A stretch of 26,459 nucleotides of DNA from Burkholderiales bacterium UBA2647 (lineage in GTDB: Bacteria; Pseudomonadota; Gammaproteobacteria; Burkholderiales; Burkholderiaceae_E): the NCBI GenBank assembly GCA_002359635.1, contig DENJ01000120.1, positions 1 to 26,459 of the forward strand, given 5' to 3'. Position 1 is the first letter of the stretch; the number at the start of each line of letters is the position of its first letter. The translations under genes were made by a program, and so were the position numbers. Shown here piece by piece: positions 22,239-26,459 of this stretch. The notes below the pieces were generated by a model. That model was not told the DNA's origin. It saw only the letters and a list, made by a program, of their open reading frames with translations, and made no database searches.

Positions 22239-23645
22239 ATGAGCAATTCACTCGATCGGAAACAAGAAGCCTGGTCAGCCCGCTTTAGCGAGCCGGTAAG
22301 CGCGCTGGTTAAACGTTACACCGCTTCGGTTGATGTTGATCAGCGTTTAGCGCAGGCAGACATCAAAGCGTCGCTTGCGCATGCACAAATGCTCTACGAG
22401 CAGCACATCATCTCAGCTGTTGATTTTGATGCCATCGTTGATGGCATGGGGCAGATCAAAGCCGAAATAGATCAGGGCGATTTTGGCTGGTCAATCGATT
22501 TGGAAGACGTCCATCTGAATATCGAACGACGGCTCACGCAACTCATCGGTGACGCCGGCAAACGCTTGCACACCGCGCGATCACGCAACGACCAGGTTGC
22601 AACCGACATTCGGCTTTGGCTGCGTGATGTGATCGATGCACAAACCGGACTGCTGCAGCAACTGCAAATCGCCCTTCTCGATCAGGCCGATAGGCACACG
22701 ACCACCGTGATGCCCGGCTTTACGCATTTGCAGGTTGCGCAGCCGGTGAGTTTTGCGCATCACCTTCTCGCCTATGTTGCCATGTTTGCCCGCGATGAAG
22801 AGCGACTGGCCGACTTACGACGCCGCGTGAACCGCTTGCCCTTGGGCGCAGCAGCGCTTGCAGGAACGAGCTTTCCGATCGATCGCGAACGTGTTGCCGC
22901 CTTATTGGATTTTGACGGGCTATGCGACAATTCGATCGATGCCGTTTCCGACCGAGACTTTGCGATCGAATACTGTGCGGCTGCCTCGCTAATTGCGGTT
23001 CATGTATCGCGCTTATCCGAGGAATTGGTTTTTTGGATGTCACCTAACATCGGATTTATCGACCTGCCTGATCGCTTTTGCACAGGCTCTTCGATCATGC
23101 CGCAGAAGAAAAATCCCGATGTACCCGAACTCGCCCGCGGTAAGACAGGCCGCGTTGTCGGGCATCTGATGGCTTTATTGATGCTGATGAAGGCGCAGCC
23201 CTTAGCCTACAACAAGGATAACCAGGAAGACAAAGAACCCCTCTTTGACACCGCCGATACAGTGAGCGATACCTTATTGATTTTTATTGATCTTGTTGCT
23301 GGCATGATGGTTAACAAGGATCGGATGCGCCAAGCAGCAGGCCGGGGTTTTGCCACCGCAACAGATCTTGCTGATTATCTCGTCCGCAAGGGGATGCCGT
23401 TTCGAGACGCGCATGAGGCGGTAGCGAGTGCAGTTCGCGAAGCCGATCAGGACGGCGTTGACTTAAGCGCATTACCTCTGGCAAGGCTCAAGCGGTATTC
23501 GAATTTGATCGAGGATGATGTCTATCAGGTCCTTGGGCTTGACGGCTCCCTGGCAGCAAGAAATCATCTTGGCGGGACAGCGCCGGAAGCTGTGCGCGCT
23601 GCAATTAACCGACACCAGCAACGGCTCGCAACGAACAAGGCATAA
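22239..23645 (+). CDS. argH: Argininosuccinate lyase
   Basis: ArgH splits argininosuccinate into arginine and fumarate, the last step of arginine synthesis, and functions as a homotetramer with composite active sites. The 468-residue protein belongs to the fumarase/aspartase superfamily. It shows the RSRNDQVATDIRLWLRD block (114-130), PGFTHLQVAQPVSFAHHLLA (159-178) with the catalytic His163 region, and the signature GSSIMPQKKNPD (283-294) with the catalytic Ser. Length fits the family (about 455-470). All motifs are intact. The ATG at 22239 has a TATAAT immediately upstream and no ribosome-binding site. The gene diverges from the algZ/algR/hem block and converges on lpdA. Confidence 0.97.
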   Translation: MSNSLDRKQEAWSARFSEPVSALVKRYTASVDVDQRLAQADIKASLAHAQMLYEQHIISAVDFDAIVDGMGQIKAEIDQGDFGWSIDLEDVHLNIERRLTQLIGDAGKRLHTARSRNDQVATDIRLWLRDVIDAQTGLLQQLQIALLDQADRHTTTVMPGFTHLQVAQPVSFAHHLLAYVAMFARDEERLADLRRRVNRLPLGAAALAGTSFPIDRERVAALLDFDGLCDNSIDAVSDRDFAIEYCAAASLIAVHVSRLSEELVFWMSPNIGFIDLPDRFCTGSSIMPQKKNPDVPELARGKTGRVVGHLMALLMLMKAQPLAYNKDNQEDKEPLFDTADTVSDTLLIFIDLVAGMMVNKDRMRQAAGRGFATATDLADYLVRKGMPFRDAHEAVASAVREADQDGVDLSALPLARLKRYSNLIEDDVYQVLGLDGSLAARNHLGGTAPEAVRAAINRHQQRLATNKA

Positions 23646-23655
23646 CACGCACCCA

Positions 23656-23683
23656 AGCCCCCGCCCTCTGGACAGTCGGGGCT
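23656..23683. terminator. Weak inverted repeat between argH and lpdA
   Basis: AGCCCC (23656-23661) and GGGGCT (23678-23683) can pair around a 16-base loop in the 49 bp between the converging genes. There is no T-run after it on either strand, so it is a weak candidate for a bidirectional terminator. Confidence 0.28.
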
Positions 23684-23694
23684 AAACGGGCAGA

Positions 23695-25455
23695 TCAGCG
23701 TTTACGGGGCGGCAGATCGGTACAGATACCGAGTGCCGCCTCCGCAGCCATCCCAATACTCTCTCCGAGGGTTGGATGCGGATGGATTGTCTTCCCGATA
23801 TCGCTTGCATCGGCACCCATTTCGATCGCCAAGGCAATTTCACCAATCATATCGCCCGCCTGCGTACCGACAATTGCCCCGCCGAGCAAACGGCCGTGTT
23901 CGGCATCAAACAACAGTTTGGTGAAACCTTCGTCGCGACCGTTTGCAATGGCACGTCCCGAGGCAGCCCAGGGAAAGACTGACTTATTGATCTTGACCCC
24001 GAGCTTGCCGGCTTCTGCTTCGGTAAGACCGGCCCAGGCGATTTCTGGATCGGTATAAGCAACCGAAGGAATAACCCGGGCATCGAAGTGATCTTTAGAA
24101 CCATGGGCAGCTTCCGCAGCCACATGCCCCTCGTGGACGGCTTTATGCGCAAGCATCGGCTGCCCAACGATATCGCCAATGGCGAAAATATGCGCTTGGT
24201 TAGTGCGCATTTGTGTGTCAACAGGAATAAAGCCGCGCTCGTCGTGCCTTACGCCCGCAGCGTCAAGGCCGAGGCGAAGGCCGTTGGGCTTTCGACCGAC
24301 GGCACAAAGCACCAAGTCATAGGACTTTTCACTGCGTATACCTTGCCTGTCTTCAAAGCTCACGAGGATGCCGTCGGCACTAACGCTTGCCGCAACCGTT
24401 TTAGTATTTAGCATGATGTGATCAAAGCGATGTGCATTGAACTGCTGCCATACTTTGACCAGGTCCCGATCTGCCCCCTGCATCAAACCCTCGAGCATTT
24501 CAACAACATCAAGTCGCGCGCCCAGGCTTGAATAAACCGTTCCCATTTCCAGCCCGATAATGCCGCCGCCGATGATCAGCATCCGCTCGGGAATCATGGG
24601 CAATTCAAGCGCACCCGTGGCGTTAACAATCCGCGGATCATCGGGTAAGAAAGGCAGATGAATCGCCGCCGAACCAGCCGCCACAATCGCCTTGGAAAAG
24701 CTGATCAGCCGCGTTGTCGCTTCGCCCTGGTCAACCTCAACCGAATGAGGGCTCACAAACCTCGCAATGCCCTTGACATGCTCAACTTTGCGCGCCTTGG
24801 CCATTGACGCAAGGCCACCGGTAAGTTTCCCGATCACTGACTGCTTCCAATCGCGTAAGCCATGGAGATCAACGCTGGGCTTGGCAAACTTGATGCCGTG
24901 ATGTGCCAATCGTTGAGCCTCATCGGTCACGGCGGCGACATGCAACAAGGCTTTCGAGGGTATACAACCCACGTTAAGACAGACGCCGCCAAGGCTGGCA
25001 TAGCGCTCGATCAGCAGCACTTTCATACCAAGATCGGCGGCTCGAAAGGCTGCAGAGTAGCCCCCGGGGCCGCCGCCAATGACAAGCAGATCGCAGTCAA
25101 AAGCATTGGTGCCGGGCAATACGGGTGGTGCTGGGACAGGGATTGGATGCGCTGATCCCGAAAACTGCGGGTCCTCAACTGCCGGGGTTGTTGAGGTTTG
25201 CACGGCGCTCACGTCGGGAACCGGCCTCATCCGCATGATAAGACTGCCCTCGGAAACCTTGTCGCCAAGCGTAACCAGGATCTCCTCAACGACACCTTCG
25301 CCCGGCGATGGAATCTCCATTGAAGCCTTGTCGCTCTCGACCGTGATCAAAGATTGTTCAGCCTTGACCTGATCCCCTTTTGCGACCAGCAATTCGATCA
25401 CACCAACTTCGCTGAAGTCGCCAATATTGGGTAGTTTTACATCGACGATTACCAT
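23695..25455 (-). CDS. lpdA: Dihydrolipoyl dehydrogenase with N-terminal lipoyl domain (E3)
   Basis: E3 re-oxidises dihydrolipoamide of the pyruvate dehydrogenase complex, passing electrons to NAD+. This 586-residue form has an extra N-terminal lipoyl domain (about 1-78; lipoylation Lys43 in ESDKASMEIP), a Pro/Ala/Thr-rich hinge (about 80-117), then the flavoprotein: FAD motif GGGPGGYSAAFRA (127-139), redox disulfide in GGVCLNVGCIPSKALLH (Cys159 and Cys164), a NAD-binding GGGIIGLEMG segment, GDIVGQPMLAHKA, and the catalytic HPHPTLGES near the C-terminus. Lipoyl-E3 fusions are common in beta-proteobacteria. I chose ATG 25455, which gives a family-length lead; ATG 25464 is alternative. It follows aceF after a few bases, so the two are probably co-transcribed. 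Confidence 0.95.
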   Translation of the reverse strand: MVIVDVKLPNIGDFSEVGVIELLVAKGDQVKAEQSLITVESDKASMEIPSPGEGVVEEILVTLGDKVSEGSLIMRMRPVPDVSAVQTSTTPAVEDPQFSGSAHPIPVPAPPVLPGTNAFDCDLLVIGGGPGGYSAAFRAADLGMKVLLIERYASLGGVCLNVGCIPSKALLHVAAVTDEAQRLAHHGIKFAKPSVDLHGLRDWKQSVIGKLTGGLASMAKARKVEHVKGIARFVSPHSVEVDQGEATTRLISFSKAIVAAGSAAIHLPFLPDDPRIVNATGALELPMIPERMLIIGGGIIGLEMGTVYSSLGARLDVVEMLEGLMQGADRDLVKVWQQFNAHRFDHIMLNTKTVAASVSADGILVSFEDRQGIRSEKSYDLVLCAVGRKPNGLRLGLDAAGVRHDERGFIPVDTQMRTNQAHIFAIGDIVGQPMLAHKAVHEGHVAAEAAHGSKDHFDARVIPSVAYTDPEIAWAGLTEAEAGKLGVKINKSVFPWAASGRAIANGRDEGFTKLLFDAEHGRLLGGAIVGTQAGDMIGEIALAIEMGADASDIGKTIHPHPTLGESIGMAAEAALGICTDLPPRKR

Positions 25456-25469
25456 GTCAATCATCTTTA

Positions 25470-26459
25470 TCAGAGCGTTACACGTCGGAAATCGCTGAGC
25501 AATTGACTCAAGTAGCTGATGAAACGCGCTGCTGCCGCGCCATCGATCACACGATGATCATAGGACAGCGAAAGTGGCAACATCAGTCGTGGTACGAAAC
25601 TTGATGTGCTCGACTGCCATTGCGGCTTCATCTGCCCTCGACCAACGCCCAAGATCGCGACTTCAGGCGCATTGATGATCGGCGTGAAAAAGCTCCCACC
25701 GATCCCACCTAGTGATGAAATCGAGATCGATCCACCTTGCATATCAGCAGGGGCGAGCTTACCTTCTCGGGCTTTAGCTGCAAGCTCCGAGCTCTCCTTC
25801 GCAATCGCAACAATCCCTTTTTGGTCTGCGTCTTTCAGTACAGGCACCACCAGACCATTGGGCGTATCTGCAGCAAAACCAATATGCATGTACTGCTTCA
25901 GCACCAGCTCATCGCCATCCAACGAGGCATTGAAGTCCGGAAAACGCTTTAAACACTGAACCATTGCCTTCACCATAAAAGCGAGCATGGTTATTTTGAC
26001 CGAGGCTTTCGCGTGTTCCTCATTAAGCATCTGGCGAAATGCTTCAAGGTCCGTAACATCCGCTTCGTCTTGTTGGGTGACATGGGGGATCATGACCCAG
26101 TTGCGATGAAGATTTGCACCGGAGATTTTCTTGATTCTTGATAAAGCTTTGCGCTCGACCGACCCGAATTTTTCAAAATCAACCTTAGGCCAGGGAATAA
26201 GCCCTAGCGCGGCACCATCGTTTGCTGTGGAAGCATTGCCCTGCTCAGGCGAAGCCTGATTCGCTTGTAGCGCAAGCTTCACATAGGCCTGTACATCAAG
26301 CTGGGTAATACGGCCCTTCGTACCGCTCCCCTTCACAAGGTTTAACGCAACACCAAGTTCACGTGCAAACTTGCGCACAGAGGGCGACGCATGAGGTTTG
26401 TTCAGCAAAAGCGACCCGCTGTCAGCCTGATGCGCCACCACAGGTGCGGCAGGGACCAC
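25470..26459 (-). CDS. aceF: Dihydrolipoamide acetyltransferase (E2) of pyruvate dehydrogenase, 3' part
   Basis: E2 is the core of the pyruvate dehydrogenase complex and transfers acetyl groups from lipoyl arms to CoA. Only the C-terminal 329 or so residues are in the window; the frame stays open at the right edge, so upstream lipoyl domains should lie beyond. Visible are the peripheral subunit-binding domain (ASPSVRKFARELGV through GRITQLDVQAYVK, fragment residues 24-61), a linker, and the catalytic domain from about 95 to the end. It contains the HDAC-like core DHRVIDG with catalytic His302 and Asp306 of the fragment. The end GRITQLD and final FRRVTL are typical of proteobacterial AceF. lpdA starts just downstream, completing the aceEF-lpd order. 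Confidence 0.94.
   Translation of the reverse strand: MVPAAPVVAHQADSGSLLLNKPHASPSVRKFARELGVALNLVKGSGTKGRITQLDVQAYVKLALQANQASPEQGNASTANDGAALGLIPWPKVDFEKFGSVERKALSRIKKISGANLHRNWVMIPHVTQQDEADVTDLEAFRQMLNEEHAKASVKITMLAFMVKAMVQCLKRFPDFNASLDGDELVLKQYMHIGFAADTPNGLVVPVLKDADQKGIVAIAKESSELAAKAREGKLAPADMQGGSISISSLGGIGGSFFTPIINAPEVAILGVGRGQMKPQWQSSTSSFVPRLMLPLSLSYDHRVIDGAAAARFISYLSQLLSDFRRVTL

Noticed and set aside
21577..22242. 221-residue plus-strand frame opposite the sensor kinase gene
   Set aside because: Shadow of a kinase gene with intact His and ATPase motifs.
1..26459. A new defence system, toxin-antitoxin pair, mobile element or biosynthetic cluster
   Set aside because: All intact genes but a few match housekeeping or common families, and there are no transposase, integrase, nuclease-effector or repeat-spacer features.

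Overview
The window is a compact chromosomal segment of a betaproteobacterium, most likely of the order Burkholderiales. The reasons are the gene orders ftsK-lolA-rarA-serS, nadE-glnB and algZ-algR-hemC-hemD-hemX-hemY next to argH and ppa, together with a dihydrolipoyl dehydrogenase that carries its own N-terminal lipoyl domain beside aceF. Base composition looks moderately GC-rich by eye (not computed). I see no rRNA, tRNA, CRISPR array, insertion sequence or prophage gene. This is mainly a housekeeping region, and I did not find a clearly new multi-gene system.

Layout. Positions 1-353 hold the start of a MipA/OmpV-type outer-membrane protein gene running off the left edge. Positions 478-697 hold decayed remains of a DUF885-family peptidase-like gene, followed by AT-rich DNA without a gene. 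Next is a small DUF2306-type membrane protein gene (900-1298) whose start codon abuts a 20-bp tandem repeat. A short-chain dehydrogenase and a DMT-family transporter form a two-gene plus-strand unit (1502-3196). On the minus strand follows ftsK-lolA-rarA-serS plus a secreted thioredoxin-fold protein (9712 down to 3255). Divergent from ftsK are trxB and a Smr-domain gene (9835-11428).

Then come nadE and glnB (minus), with a divergent FemAB-like acyltransferase gene only 14 bp from nadE. ppa (minus) and a second SDR gene (plus) follow. A long minus-strand block, 22184 down to 15915, contains an AlgZ/AlgR-like LytTR two-component system and four heme-biosynthesis genes. argH diverges from it, and the right end holds lpdA and the 3' three-fifths or so of aceF (pyruvate dehydrogenase complex).

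How the genes work together. FtsK, LolA, RarA and SerRS serve division, envelope assembly, replication-fork maintenance and translation. HemC and HemD make the uroporphyrinogen macrocycle, and HemX and HemY are membrane-associated partners; the two-component system lies immediately upstream on the same strand and may be co-transcribed. PII (GlnB) sits directly behind glutamine-dependent NAD synthetase, which suggests nitrogen-linked control of NAD supply. The most interesting irregularities are repeat-based: a 21-bp in-frame repeat in the NadE linker, a 36-bp repeat in the HemX N-terminus, a 20-bp repeat at the DUF2306 gene start and a roughly 30-residue insertion in SerRS. Others are the nadE/acyltransferase junction, where both ribosome-binding sites lie in 14 bp, and an argH promoter candidate that would give an almost leaderless mRNA.
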